From positions 1 to 36,771 of the IMG/VR virus record IMGVR_UViG_3300031785_000018: 36,771 nucleotides of DNA. One strand, given 5' to 3'. A model generated the notes under the pieces. It was not told the DNA's origin, did not search any database, and was given only the letters and a program-made list of their open reading frames with translations. This DNA comes from a virus. Below are positions 22,301 through 30,719 of the stretch, in pieces. Numbering within the stretch: the stretch's first letter is position 1; each line of letters begins with the position of its first letter. The position numbers and the translations under genes are program-made.

Positions 22301-25027
22301 CAAAATATAGTCAACCTTTTTCCAGAATATGATCGTGATAATGTTGATGCCAACCCACCAGCAGCAGTTTCTTACGCAAAGAGATTTCCAATTGGTGAGG
22401 TTATAACAAATGATCTTAAGAAAAGTATCACCAGAGAGACAACTAACCAATTCCTTAAAAACTTTGATGGTTCGATTGGTATTACTTCAGTAACAAATAA
22501 CAGCACAAATGCTGTTATCAATTTAGATAGTGAACATAGTTTTGAATCATTGAAGTTTCATAATACATTGAATGGTGGTTCAGGACATACAGATGGCACA
22601 TATTACAATGTAAGATTATTGAATACTAATGCAACTCCAGCGACTGCACCTTGGGATGGTGCGACTGCAAAAGTTGTTGTATCAGGAAATTCTGTTACTT
22701 CTGTTGAAATAACTGATGGTGGTTCTAACTATACAGATGGTGAAACATTGTTCTTTGATACTCAGTCCACTGCACTTGGTGGTATTGGTGGTGCACCAAA
22801 TGCAAGCATTACGATTGCAACTGCTGGTATATCAACAGCGACTGGTCATTATATTCAAGTAACTGGTATTACAACTGGAACTGATTCTTACCATCGTATT
22901 TCAACTATTAATAGTACAAAACAAATAACTGTAGCTAAATCCGCTGCTGATACTTTATTAGATGGACAACAGATTCATGATATGGGTCCTTGGATTTTAG
23001 TTGGTTCTGCATCCACTACATCAGGAACTACCACATTCACCACTCCTGTAGACCACGGACTTGCAGTTGGTAACAAATTTAGAATCCTGAATAGTAATGA
23101 TGTTTCACTTGGTGACTTTGTTGTTACTTCAGTTGTTGGTATTACAGAATTCTCAGCTAAAACAACAACTTCGCTGACAGATGCAAAATATATCTTGAAA
23201 CATGGTTTATCAGATAATGAATCAATTTCAGGTGTCGCAGGAGAAAATATTGATGTAAGAGGATTCAATATATTCGATCATGAGACATTAATTCTAAATG
23301 AAGCAGTGGGAACAGGTGACTCTGCATTTAAGGTTAAATTACCTGATGGAGGAACCAATGCTACATCAATTACAAAGAGATTTCCTCTAGGGTCTTACAT
23401 CCAAATTGGTGGTGAGATTATGCGTGTTGCTTCCAGCACACTATCAGGTGGAGGTGGAGATGAGATTACAGTTATTCGTGGTTCACTTGGTACTAATACT
23501 GAAACTCATCTTATCAATTCTAGAATTAAGAAAGTAAAACCATTACCAATTGAACTTCGTAGACCATCAATACTAAGGTCATCAGGACATACATTTGAAT
23601 ACGTTGGTTTTGGTCCAGGTAACTATTCAACTGCATTACCACAACTACAGAACAGATCACTGACTGAAAGAGAGGAGTTCTTAAATCAAGCACAAGAAAC
23701 ATCTTGTGGTAACGTTGTTTACACTGGTATGAATGATAAAGGTGACTTCTATATTGGAAACACCAAGATAGCATCTGCTAGTGGACAACAAACTACATTT
23801 GATATACCAGTCGCTACAGTCACAGGTGAAGATCCAAATCGTTTGAGTGCTGTATTTGATGAAGTTGTTGTTAAAGAGAGACTACTTGTTGAAGGTGGAG
23901 CATCGAAACAAATACTATCACAGTTTGATGGTCCTGTGACATTCAACAGTGACTTAAGACTATCTGATAATACTAAGCAACTTATTACTGAGGCAGAAAT
24001 TCGTGCACAAGATGCTAAATTTAGAAGCACTCTTAACTCAACTGCAGTAACAAATGGTGCAGTTGTTATAGATGGTGGTGTGGGTATTGCAAAGAGTATT
24101 ACTATCGGTGGAGATATAGTCGGTTCAGGAACTCCTGATATTGTTGGGTTTGGTTCGATTACAGCAGATACATTCTTTGGTGATGGTGCTGGATTATTAA
24201 ATACTGGTTCAACATTATCTGCTGCATCAGGAACACAAAGAGTTGTGCTTACCAGTTTAACATCTGGTCAAATGACAACTACTGCTACAGATGCAGATAT
24301 CACATTTGATGCTTCTACCAATACTTTAAATGTTGCAAATATCAGTTCGAGTGGTAATTTGAATGGTAATGCAACCACTGCAACCACTGCAACAAATGTT
24401 GTTGGTGCTGCAAACAGAGTTATATTTAATAATAACACTAATACAACAACCACATCTGCTAATTTCACATATGATGGAACACAACTAAACGTTGCTGGTG
24501 ATATAAGAGCTGATGGTATCAGACTTGGATTCACCAATGGTACTACAATTGATACTGTATCAGGTGATTTGACATTAGATTCATCAAACAATAAGGTTAT
24601 AGCAGATGCTGTATTTGAAGTTACAAATAGTACAAACGCAAGTAGTAAAGATACAGGTGCTTTAATTATTACTAATGGTGGACTTGGTGTTGAAGGTAAC
24701 ATTCATTCTGGTGGAGATATAGTTGCGTTCAGTTCATCTGATATGACACTTAAAGAAAACATATCACCAATTTCAAATGCTCTGGAAATGATTAATTCGC
24801 TTACAGGTAATACTTTTGCTTGGAGACCAGAGGCTGGCATTATGGGTAATTCTGGTATGGATACAGGTATCATCGCACAAGAGGTTGAGGCACTTGGATT
24901 ACCAGGTGTTGCTAAGAGAAGAGGTGATGGTACAATGGGTGTTCGATATGACAGATTAATACCTGTTTTAATTGAAGCAGTCAAAGAATTAACTGCAAAA
25001 GTTAAATCACTTGAATCAAATAAATAA
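19310..25027 (+). CDS. Giant tail-fibre protein with C-terminal S74 chaperone domain
   Basis: This 1905-aa virion protein opens with RVLYVNPNDLDSTDGIENQG and KPFKTIQRALIEAARFSYLRG, the start of a pectate-lyase-like right-handed beta-helix common in cyanophage tail proteins. The long shaft is strand-rich and contains at least four H-x-L-x-x-G-x-x-(I/F) modules (nucleotides about 20246, 21267, 21911 and 23047). The last 100 residues are an S74 intramolecular chaperone: SDMTLKENI (about 1809-1817), GIIAQEVEALGLPGV and YDRLIPVLIEAVKEL with a C-terminal coiled coil. Such domains drive trimerisation then cleave themselves, so the mature fibre probably ends near residue 1808. It recognises or contacts the host surface. 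A late element lies upstream. Confidence 0.85.
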   Translation: MPLNKLENFIKNTEGRVLYVNPNDLDSTDGIENQGNSLTKPFKTIQRALIEAARFSYLRGNDNDLVERTTILIFPGDHIIDNRPGFGIRNEAGIAKAISPSGAATGAQNTLTLTLNSNFDLTQEDNILYKFNSVNGGIVVPRGTSIVGLDLRKTRIRPLYVPNPTDDNVPTSAIFRITGACYFWQFTFFDGDESGLVYTDPSDFSANNQSKPTFSHHKITAFEYADGVNTLDNFSDLTDLDIYYSKLTNAFNRASNREIDQKYPSAPAAFAPQRPEFEIVGAFATDPLNITNIESGDGATPGQVVTVTTQTNHNLTGGTPIKVRGINVPDYNISTKVSNVIDATRFQYSLEFVRPNLPAGSAGGLSSANGQVLVETDTVTGASPYIFNCSMRSVYGMQGLHADGSKATGFKSMVTAQFTAVSLQKDDRAFVKYDKTNRRYSGIAFSKQTGALLSSESSSTNPQTVFHLDQEANYRKGFRTTHIKVSNDAVVQIVSVFAIGFHAHFEMINGADASITNSNSNFGTFALLAEGFKKESFAKDNKGFITSVITPRSVVNEEQQIEFLQIDVSETTATKLFLFAQPTLTLPPAHIAQGFRIGARNDEKLYIDNGGSTFSATVVMPNGASGTSNVGEKNYEATHSDASASIKSVFTIAAGHELANGESIRIIADNGDLPENIDPHTVYFAITAAQDSNLFANQIRIASSKTNADLAIPVFVATVASVTDKFRIVSKVSDKKPNDAGHPIQYDTSAGQWFVHTLAAGNTIHNGSSIYANATDDDITYVLRKDDDRSLDEKIYKLRYVVPKELTNGRDPTDGFVLQDSSSTNVLADTDFSKTTIGSNDYAFDRNTRFISQASFDSTDQLAKIRSDKPHNLGVGDQIIITNVVSSTNSTALPNKGYNGTFVVAEIVNDKEFRYSPTDTLGVTHTTGTFTNNTQTRSTLLPRFDRNNNSGNFFIYRTETITPYIEGVQDGVHHLFVLNSNNSMDEPSNEFVENKYNQNIVNLFPEYDRDNVDANPPAAVSYAKRFPIGEVITNDLKKSITRETTNQFLKNFDGSIGITSVTNNSTNAVINLDSEHSFESLKFHNTLNGGSGHTDGTYYNVRLLNTNATPATAPWDGATAKVVVSGNSVTSVEITDGGSNYTDGETLFFDTQSTALGGIGGAPNASITIATAGISTATGHYIQVTGITTGTDSYHRISTINSTKQITVAKSAADTLLDGQQIHDMGPWILVGSASTTSGTTTFTTPVDHGLAVGNKFRILNSNDVSLGDFVVTSVVGITEFSAKTTTSLTDAKYILKHGLSDNESISGVAGENIDVRGFNIFDHETLILNEAVGTGDSAFKVKLPDGGTNATSITKRFPLGSYIQIGGEIMRVASSTLSGGGGDEITVIRGSLGTNTETHLINSRIKKVKPLPIELRRPSILRSSGHTFEYVGFGPGNYSTALPQLQNRSLTEREEFLNQAQETSCGNVVYTGMNDKGDFYIGNTKIASASGQQTTFDIPVATVTGEDPNRLSAVFDEVVVKERLLVEGGASKQILSQFDGPVTFNSDLRLSDNTKQLITEAEIRAQDAKFRSTLNSTAVTNGAVVIDGGVGIAKSITIGGDIVGSGTPDIVGFGSITADTFFGDGAGLLNTGSTLSAASGTQRVVLTSLTSGQMTTTATDADITFDASTNTLNVANISSSGNLNGNATTATTATNVVGAANRVIFNNNTNTTTTSANFTYDGTQLNVAGDIRADGIRLGFTNGTTIDTVSGDLTLDSSNNKVIADAVFEVTNSTNASSKDTGALIITNGGLGVEGNIHSGGDIVAFSSSDMTLKENISPISNALEMINSLTGNTFAWRPEAGIMGNSGMDTGIIAQEVEALGLPGVAKRRGDGTMGVRYDRLIPVLIEAVKELTAKVKSLESNK

Positions 25028-25042
25028 CTAAAAAAATAACTG

Positions 25043-27097
25043 ATGGCAAATATCAAGAAGAATTTTAATTTTCGTAACGGTGTTCAGGTCGATGATGACA
25101 ACCTGTTAGTAACAGCTACTGGTCTGGTTGGTATCGGAACCACCATCCCAGTAGAAGCTCTTGATGTCAGAGGTAATGTTATTATTACTGGTTTTACCAG
25201 TGCAACATCACAAAATGTAGGATTTTTAACAGTTGCAACACTAGAACCAACAAAAATAATTGGTGCAGGTATTAGTGTTGTAAGTGGAATTGTAACAGCA
25301 TCAGGAACAGGTATTTTAACTTTCTTTGGTGATGCAAGTAATTTATTAGGAATGCCAACTTCTCAATGGGAGGATGTTGATGTAGGATTAGGATTTACAA
25401 GTATATACAATACAGGTGGAAACGTTGGTGTAGGTACTGAAGATCCCCGTTCTACAATTCAGGCAGGTGGAAATGTTGATGCTGGTGAGAGAGGTGTTGG
25501 TATCAGTTCAGTTGGTAATATAAATGCTGCTGGAATCATTACTGCTGCGTCTTTTGTTGGAGATTTGACAGGTAATATTGTTAGTGCATCTGCATTCTCA
25601 GGTAATATAGATTTAAATGCAGATCTTGATGTAGATGGACATACAAATCTTGATAATGTAAGTATATCTGGTGTAACAACTACTTCTGGAAATGTTATTA
25701 TAAACGCTGATCTAGATGTTGATGGTCATACAAACCTTGATAATGTAAACATCACTGGAGTCACAACAACTACTGGAAACGTTGACATAAACGCTGATCT
25801 AGATGTTGACGGACATACTAATCTTGATAATTTAAGTGTTGCTGGTGTCTCTACATTTTCTGGTCCGATTGTTGGAACAAGTGGAGCAACAATTAATAGT
25901 GTTACGATTGGTATAGAATCTCCCAGTGCTATTTCAGCAGTCGGTAGTAATTTAAATTTAACATCTGATGGTGGCACAACTTCAATTACAAATGACCTTG
26001 GAGTAACAGGAGTATCAACATTTAGTAATGATGTTGCAGTCGCAGGTATAACAACAACTAAAAATTTATTGGTCACAGGTGTAACTACTTTTAGTGGAGC
26101 AGTTAACGCAACTTCCATAGAAGTTCCTAACGCTACAGTCACTACAAAACTTGGAGTTGGTACTACTGATACTCCTGTAAGTGACATACAGGTTACAAAG
26201 ACTAGTCTCGCTGAAATTCAGATATGTAGTACAGGTAGTGTTGCACAACTCAATGTTGGTAAAGAAGTTGGAACATCAAAGACTCACACATCTCAAATAA
26301 GATTTGGTGGTGGTGCTGGTGCACCTTATAGTGCATCTGGTACATCATTAGATATTATTAATTATGACACAGGTAACTTTAATTATCATTTAAGTGGTAA
26401 TAATGCTGCTGCAGTAGTTGGAGATTTTCATTGGCATAAAGGCATCAACTCTGCTAGATTGATGACCTTAACTGGTATTGGAGGTTCACTTGGTATAGGT
26501 AATACACAACCAACAAAAGAATTAGATGTCACTGGTGCTGGTAATTTTAGTGGTGACGTTACTGTTGGTAATAATTTAACAGTTGGTGGAGCATTATTAG
26601 GTAATGTGCAGGGAACTTTAACAGGTAATGTTTCAGGAACTCTTCAAGGTAATTCTAATACAACTGTTGGTATATCAACTTTAAACAATCTAACAATAGC
26701 AGGTATTGTTACAGCTTCACAAGCATCAATTACTTCAATTGGTATTGGAACAAACCCTGAAGCTAACAGACCACTTAGAATTAATGATATACCAAGTGAG
26801 AGAATTTTCGTTACAAGCACTGGTTCAATAGGTATTCAAACATCTCTCGTATTTGGTGGTATTGGTATAAATGCTTCAAGTACTACATTGTCTGTTGGTG
26901 CGATAGGTGTTGGTGTGACTATACTTCATAAAGCAGCAGATTTCTCAAATGCTGGACTATCCACGAATAGAATGTTAGTATTACCAAAGGTAAATGGAAC
27001 TGGTGGTTTACAAGACCCTGTTTCTGGTGCAATAGTTTATAATACAGCTACAAATAGAGTGATGTTCTACAATGGAAGTTCTTGGGGTAACATTTAA
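25043..27097 (+). CDS. Repeat-rich tail-fibre protein (684 aa)
   Basis: The N-terminus (MANIKKNFNFRNGVQVDDDNLLVTATGLVGIGTT) is a fibre head. The shaft carries many GVST(F/T)SG and VGIGT-x-x-P segments and three in-frame 29-residue repeats at about residues 192-278. A globular insertion (AQLNVGKEVGTSKTHTSQIRFGGG to HWHKGINSARLM, about 395-475) interrupts the repeats and may be the receptor-binding part. The C-terminus GAIVYNTATNRVMFYNGSSW is the same tip module as in the 184-aa protein at 18157. Unlike the preceding fibre it has no S74 chaperone. It lies 15 bases after that gene and three before the glycine-rich one. Confidence 0.8.
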   Translation: MANIKKNFNFRNGVQVDDDNLLVTATGLVGIGTTIPVEALDVRGNVIITGFTSATSQNVGFLTVATLEPTKIIGAGISVVSGIVTASGTGILTFFGDASNLLGMPTSQWEDVDVGLGFTSIYNTGGNVGVGTEDPRSTIQAGGNVDAGERGVGISSVGNINAAGIITAASFVGDLTGNIVSASAFSGNIDLNADLDVDGHTNLDNVSISGVTTTSGNVIINADLDVDGHTNLDNVNITGVTTTTGNVDINADLDVDGHTNLDNLSVAGVSTFSGPIVGTSGATINSVTIGIESPSAISAVGSNLNLTSDGGTTSITNDLGVTGVSTFSNDVAVAGITTTKNLLVTGVTTFSGAVNATSIEVPNATVTTKLGVGTTDTPVSDIQVTKTSLAEIQICSTGSVAQLNVGKEVGTSKTHTSQIRFGGGAGAPYSASGTSLDIINYDTGNFNYHLSGNNAAAVVGDFHWHKGINSARLMTLTGIGGSLGIGNTQPTKELDVTGAGNFSGDVTVGNNLTVGGALLGNVQGTLTGNVSGTLQGNSNTTVGISTLNNLTIAGIVTASQASITSIGIGTNPEANRPLRINDIPSERIFVTSTGSIGIQTSLVFGGIGINASSTTLSVGAIGVGVTILHKAADFSNAGLSTNRMLVLPKVNGTGGLQDPVSGAIVYNTATNRVMFYNGSSWGNI
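25616..25876 (+). repeat. Three tandem 87-bp in-frame repeats in the fibre gene
   Basis: Units begin at 25616, 25703 and 25790, exactly 29 codons apart, each encoding N-A-D-L-D-V-D-G-H-T-N-L-D-N. The third unit diverges in its second half (SVAGVSTFSG). Differences are mostly synonymous, so the copies are old or selected rather than a fresh duplication. Confidence 0.9.
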
Positions 27098-27099
27098 GA

Positions 27100-28068
27100 A
27101 TGGCGATTAAAGGATCTGGAAGTTCACTCTCATTTACAGAGATAGAAGCAGAGTTTGGGCAAAATGGTTCAAGATCACTTGGTGCTTATCGTCTTTCTCA
27201 AAATATAGGTTCATTATCAAACCTACCTTTAGATTCAGGTATTCCGACATCAGGACAGATAAAGTTTAGTGATTTTTATAGTAAAAAATTAAATATTGTA
27301 GTTGATTGTCATTCAGGTGGTGAAGAAACAAGAAAAAGTGCAAAAAATGATAAGTGGAATAATAATAATTTAACTGTTGTTGGTGGATTCCGAAGTAAAA
27401 AAGAAGGTGGAAGTAAAATTATAATTAATATCAACAAAAAGTTTTGCTCTGATAAAAGTAATGTAGCACATTGTGCATTAAAAACTGGAAGTTGGGATGC
27501 AACAGCGGTTGTTCAAGTTGATGTAGGTAGTAGTGGTAGCATACTTGGATCTGGTGGAGATGGTGGAAGAGGTCAGAATGGAATAGATGGTAGTGCTCAA
27601 GCAGGATTTGATGGTTCAAGTGGTTTAGGAATTGAAGTTAATAATTGCACCGTAAATGTTGCCAGTGGTGGTGTTGTCCGTGCTGGTTTCGGAGGAGGCG
27701 GTGGTGGTGGAGGTGGCCGCCAAGTTGACAAAGGAGAAGATAGAAGAGCCTCTGGTGGTGGAGGTGGCGGTGGAGCAGGTTGCCCACCTGGTGCAGGAGG
27801 TCCAAGAGGAAGCACCCCTTCACTTGGTAGTGATGGTAGTGCAGGATCTGAAACCACTGGTGGCGGTGGTGGTAACGGTGGTAATAACGAAAACCAAGCC
27901 TATGGTCAATCTGGTGGGTCTGGTGGACAGGCACAAGGAGGTCCAGGTGGAGCACAAGGTGGAGGTGGTGCAAATGGTGCTGCCATAAGAAGAACATCAG
28001 GATTTAGTGTGACTATCAATAATAGTGGAACAATAGCAGGTAATACAACTGCTACTGGTGTTGGTTAA
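27100..28068 (+). CDS. Glycine-rich adhesin-like tail tip protein
   Basis: Residues 1-60 contain SLSFTEIEAEFG, LGAYRL and GIPTSGQIKFSDFYSKK, a module I associate with the N-terminus of virion proteins in T4-like phages. A compact domain with several cysteines follows (about 66-140). From about residue 140 the sequence is dominated by glycine, with uninterrupted Gly runs near 195-225 separated by charged or Asn-rich loops. This recalls the polyglycine sandwich of T4 gp38-type adhesins, where Gly-rich helices hold variable receptor-binding loops. Length is 322 aa. It is the last gene before the oxygenase operon. Confidence 0.7.
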   Translation: MAIKGSGSSLSFTEIEAEFGQNGSRSLGAYRLSQNIGSLSNLPLDSGIPTSGQIKFSDFYSKKLNIVVDCHSGGEETRKSAKNDKWNNNNLTVVGGFRSKKEGGSKIIININKKFCSDKSNVAHCALKTGSWDATAVVQVDVGSSGSILGSGGDGGRGQNGIDGSAQAGFDGSSGLGIEVNNCTVNVASGGVVRAGFGGGGGGGGGRQVDKGEDRRASGGGGGGGAGCPPGAGGPRGSTPSLGSDGSAGSETTGGGGGNGGNNENQAYGQSGGSGGQAQGGPGGAQGGGGANGAAIRRTSGFSVTINNSGTIAGNTTATGVG

Positions 28069-28069
28069 G

Positions 28070-28098
28070 TTTACAAACTAGATTTTTGATGTTATAAT
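28070..28098 (+). promoter_or_regulatory. sigma70-type promoter for the oxygenase operon (TTTACA-17-TATAAT)
   Basis: TTTACA (28070-28075), a 17-base spacer and TATAAT (28093-28098) preceded by TGT form a strong host-type promoter with one -35 mismatch. It starts immediately after the glycine-rich gene stop, 22 bases before the first operon ATG. Confidence 0.88.
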
Positions 28099-28120
28099 TA
28101 GGTTGTAGACTGTCTAGATT

Positions 28121-28693
28121 ATGACATTAGAATCTGAACTTATAAGAAGATATCAAGGTGCTTTTACACCCGAAGAATGTGACGAGTACATTAAATATAT
28201 TGATCAATTTGAAGAGAGAAATATATTAACATATGATACCGAAAAATTAACTCAGGTTGATAATAAATCTGTCAATGTTACTTTTGACTACGATTTTCCA
28301 CCCTACAGTTTTTTAGCAAAAGAAATAATACCAAAATTTAAACCTTGTATAGATGAGTATATCGAAGCAGTAAATATTTTAAAAAATTATAAACTTTTAA
28401 CCTACGACTTAAAAATTAAGAAGATTCCCATAGGTGGTGGTTTTCATCAATGGCACTTCGAGAATGGTGGAATAGCATATAGTCAAAGAAAATTTGTGAT
28501 TCAATTATATTTGAATGATAATTTTGAAGGTGGTGAAACTGAATTCCTGTATCAAAATCGAAGAGAACTACCTAAACAGGGTGATGTACTTCTTTTTCCT
28601 GCAGGATTTACCCACACTCATCGTGGCAATCCACCGATTGGCGGTGACAAATATTTAATTACCTCTTGGGCATTGATACAAGATGAAGAATAG
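28121..28693 (+). CDS. 2OG-Fe(II) oxygenase, prolyl-hydroxylase-like
   Basis: The enzyme would couple 2-oxoglutarate decarboxylation to hydroxylation of a substrate, which is unknown. The double-stranded beta-helix is recognisable: GGGFHQWHFENGG carries the metal pair His112-x-Glu114, FVIQLYLNDNFEGGETEFLY is the conserved P4H middle (YLND-x-x-x-GGET), and DVLLFPAGFTHTHRGNP supplies the distal His (165 or 167). Lys177 in GDKYLITSW is a candidate 2OG carboxylate ligand. Glu instead of Asp in the HxD motif is a variation I recall in cyanophage homologues. It is the first gene of the operon and overlaps the next by 11 bases. Confidence 0.88.
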   Translation: MTLESELIRRYQGAFTPEECDEYIKYIDQFEERNILTYDTEKLTQVDNKSVNVTFDYDFPPYSFLAKEIIPKFKPCIDEYIEAVNILKNYKLLTYDLKIKKIPIGGGFHQWHFENGGIAYSQRKFVIQLYLNDNFEGGETEFLYQNRRELPKQGDVLLFPAGFTHTHRGNPPIGGDKYLITSWALIQDEE

Positions 28694-29210
28694 AAACGTA
28701 GAATTAATTAATATAGCAAGGATTGATTTACTGAAAGGTAAAACAAATATTAATCTAGATTCATTGTCTCAAATTTTACTTGACAATTATGCAACCAAAT
28801 TTGATAAAAAGGATTTAAGTTTTTACTATGAGGACTCTTACTGCCCACCGAATAAATATGTGGATACTATAATTGAAGAAATGAAGACTGATTTTTTTGC
28901 TGCTACACAGGAGAAAATTGAAGTCACTAATTACTGGGGACATATTCATGAAAAAAATATGAGTACCACACTACATAATCATGATAAAGCATATGTCTCT
29001 GCTGTTGTTTACTTGAAAATACCAGAGGGGTCTGGTAAAATTGTTTTCATACCAAGAATAAATCAATATGATAATGGTGCTTACGCAACAGATATACAAC
29101 CAGAAGAAGGAGTATATTACATCTTTCCTGGTTATCTAGATCATTGTGTAACTAGAAATATGTCAGAAGAAAAAAGAATTTCTTTATCATTTAATTTTAA
29201 AAAATTATGA
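28683..29210 (+). CDS. Putative 2OG-Fe(II) oxygenase, HNH(D) type
   Basis: The C-terminal half matches the layout of a putative 2OG-Fe(II) oxygenase family (PF13759/TIGR02466 type): TTLHNHDKAYVSAVVYLKIPEGSGKIVFIPR, then GVYYIFPGYLDHCVTRNMSEEKRISLSFNF. Likely metal ligands are His98 or His100 with Asp101, and His154; Arg165 is the likely 2OG ligand. The N-terminal 80 residues are less conserved in appearance. Length is 175 aa. Overlaps with both neighbours (11 and 4 bases) indicate coupled translation. The substrate is unknown; fibre proteins encoded just upstream are one possibility. Confidence 0.75.
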   Translation: MKNRNVELINIARIDLLKGKTNINLDSLSQILLDNYATKFDKKDLSFYYEDSYCPPNKYVDTIIEEMKTDFFAATQEKIEVTNYWGHIHEKNMSTTLHNHDKAYVSAVVYLKIPEGSGKIVFIPRINQYDNGAYATDIQPEEGVYYIFPGYLDHCVTRNMSEEKRISLSFNFKKL

Positions 29211-29554
29211 AAGTTATTATTAAAATTTTAGAATACTTATCTGAGAGAGATGCTGTTGTTATTAGATCCTGCAGGTTGAATTCGCATAAACCGATTGATA
29301 ATTATCCAGAGAAAGTCATAGATTGTTTCGATTTGAATAAGACTGATACTGAAGACTTTATCAATAGTTTAGTTGACAAAGCATCAGAGAATCTAATTAG
29401 AGAACAAGATGAAAATGAAGGTATTTTGAATGAAAATATACCAATCAAACCAACTGGTGAACTAGATTTTGAAAAAATAGTTGGAAAATTATTTGAAGCA
29501 AGACCTACCACTAGAAAAAGTAGACCTTTGAAAGTAAGGAGAATAGAATTATGA
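29207..29554 (+). CDS. Unknown 115-aa protein in the oxygenase operon
   Basis: The product begins with a hydrophobic strand-helix (MKVIIKILEYLSERDAVVIRSCRL), has an acidic middle (DKASENLIREQDENEGILNENIP) and a basic, Arg-rich end (RPTTRKSRPLKVRRIEL) that may bind nucleic acid or another protein. No metal-binding HxD pattern is present, so it is not an oxygenase. It overlaps both neighbours by four bases. It could be a partner or specificity subunit, but this is only from position. Confidence 0.7.
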   Translation: MKVIIKILEYLSERDAVVIRSCRLNSHKPIDNYPEKVIDCFDLNKTDTEDFINSLVDKASENLIREQDENEGILNENIPIKPTGELDFEKIVGKLFEARPTTRKSRPLKVRRIEL

Positions 29555-30027
29555 GTAGATTTCATAGATATTTTAAAAAATGTGAAGAATTTGCACTGTG
29601 TGCAGAAGTTAGCGATGGCAATGTTGTTGAAGTTGAAGATAAATCAGAAAGATATACTCTATATCAAATTGTTGTAAAAGGTTCTGGTCGAATGGGAAAA
29701 ATTTTTGATAATGATTACATAGTGGGAGATATAAATGGAGTTTACTTTGCAGATTTAAGAGAATACTTAGGTCATCATACAATATTTGAATCATTTGAAC
29801 CAGTGCAAATGTATGGTTTTAATACACTTGATTTAAAACAGGATTGGGATGGAAAATTAGTTGAGAGTTCATTTCAAGGTGATGACAAAAGTTGGTTAAT
29901 ATGCTTCAAAGGTAATCCAATTATTAATGGAAAAGAATTAAGAGTTATGGATTATGCTAAACTAGAAAACAAACATTACGATGTTCAACTTAATGATGCC
30001 ATAGTTGGTGTATTTACAAAATTATAA
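29551..30027 (+). CDS. Unknown 158-aa protein, beta-rich, in the oxygenase operon
   Basis: The sequence is rich in alternating hydrophobic strands (NVVEVEDKSERYTLYQIVVKGSGRM, DYIVGDINGVYFADLREY, SWLICFKGNPIINGKELRVMDY), compatible with a cupin-like beta barrel. Histidines are few (H5, HH in EYLGHHTIF, one near the end) and do not form a clear HxD or cupin metal motif, so the cupin idea is weak. It overlaps the previous gene by four bases and the next by one. Function is unknown. Confidence 0.7.
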   Translation: MSRFHRYFKKCEEFALCAEVSDGNVVEVEDKSERYTLYQIVVKGSGRMGKIFDNDYIVGDINGVYFADLREYLGHHTIFESFEPVQMYGFNTLDLKQDWDGKLVESSFQGDDKSWLICFKGNPIINGKELRVMDYAKLENKHYDVQLNDAIVGVFTKL

Positions 30028-30719
30028 TGCTTAAAATAACAGATAATGTAACTAGAATTGAAAAAGAAGTACAAGATGGCGATTTTAATTTAAATTTAAA
30101 AGACCATATATTATATCTACCATCTTTTATTAGTCCTGATGTCTGTAAAGATGTGGTGAATAATTTAAAAAATGTTGGACTTGATAAATCCACACCATAT
30201 ACAGATGGTTTATTAAATGATTATACAGATTCTTATTTTGACCCTGACATTGCAACTATTACAGATATAAAGAATAAAGTAAGTGAAGAAGCTTTGAAAC
30301 TATATGCAGAAAAAGTAAGGGCATATGATTGGTCATATCACAAGTCAGATAAATTCTTTCCATCAGAAATGATTGTGAGAAGATATAATAATAAATCTGA
30401 ATTTAGTTATCATTATGATGATATTGTTGAAGAAATATTCCCACATTGGTTTGTTAGAAGAAAGAATATATTAACTTGTAATGTTTACTTAAATGATAAT
30501 AATGAATATGAGGGTGGTGATTTGCATTTTGCATCCTGTAATCTTACATTCAAACCAAAGATAGGTGATGTTATAATTTCACCATCAAACTGGATGTTCT
30601 TTCATAAAGTAAACGAGATTACATCTGGAGTAAGATATTCTGGTACATACTGGTATTATTATGGTTCAGATAAAAAAGTTGGAAAAGGTATTAGTCACAG
30701 TAAAAACTTTCCAAAATGA
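30027..30719 (+). CDS. 2OG-Fe(II) oxygenase, prolyl-hydroxylase-like
   Basis: This 230-aa protein has the full ligand set: SYHYDDIVEE gives His129-x-Asp131, VMFF-type segment NWMFFHKVNEI gives distal His193, and Arg203 in GVRYSGTYWYYYG is the likely 2-oxoglutarate ligand. Between them, LTCNVYLNDNNEYEGGDLHF is the YLN(D/N)..(E/Y)GG(D/E)L hallmark of the prolyl 4-hydroxylase fold. The N-terminal region (about 1-110) resembles the helical lid preceding the core in such enzymes (FISPDVCKDVV). Substrate is unknown. It begins at the stop of the preceding gene (TAATG). Confidence 0.9.
   Translation: MLKITDNVTRIEKEVQDGDFNLNLKDHILYLPSFISPDVCKDVVNNLKNVGLDKSTPYTDGLLNDYTDSYFDPDIATITDIKNKVSEEALKLYAEKVRAYDWSYHKSDKFFPSEMIVRRYNNKSEFSYHYDDIVEEIFPHWFVRRKNILTCNVYLNDNNEYEGGDLHFASCNLTFKPKIGDVIISPSNWMFFHKVNEITSGVRYSGTYWYYYGSDKKVGKGISHSKNFPK

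Noticed and set aside
24268-24702. Long minus-strand open frame (144 aa) opposite the giant fibre gene
   Set aside because: It is a shadow of Thr/Ala/Gly-rich coding sequence; its product is low-complexity Val/Ala/Leu/Pro, with no start context and no domain.
25726-26187. 153-aa minus-strand frame opposite the 684-aa fibre
   Set aside because: Shadow of the Thr/Val/Gly repeats; no ribosome binding site or recognisable sequence.
27597-27997. Overlapping minus-strand frames rich in Pro or His/Leu and a plus-strand Val/Glu-rich frame opposite the glycine-rich gene
   Set aside because: Glycine codon runs (GGN) automatically leave other frames open; compositions are artefacts of the repeats.
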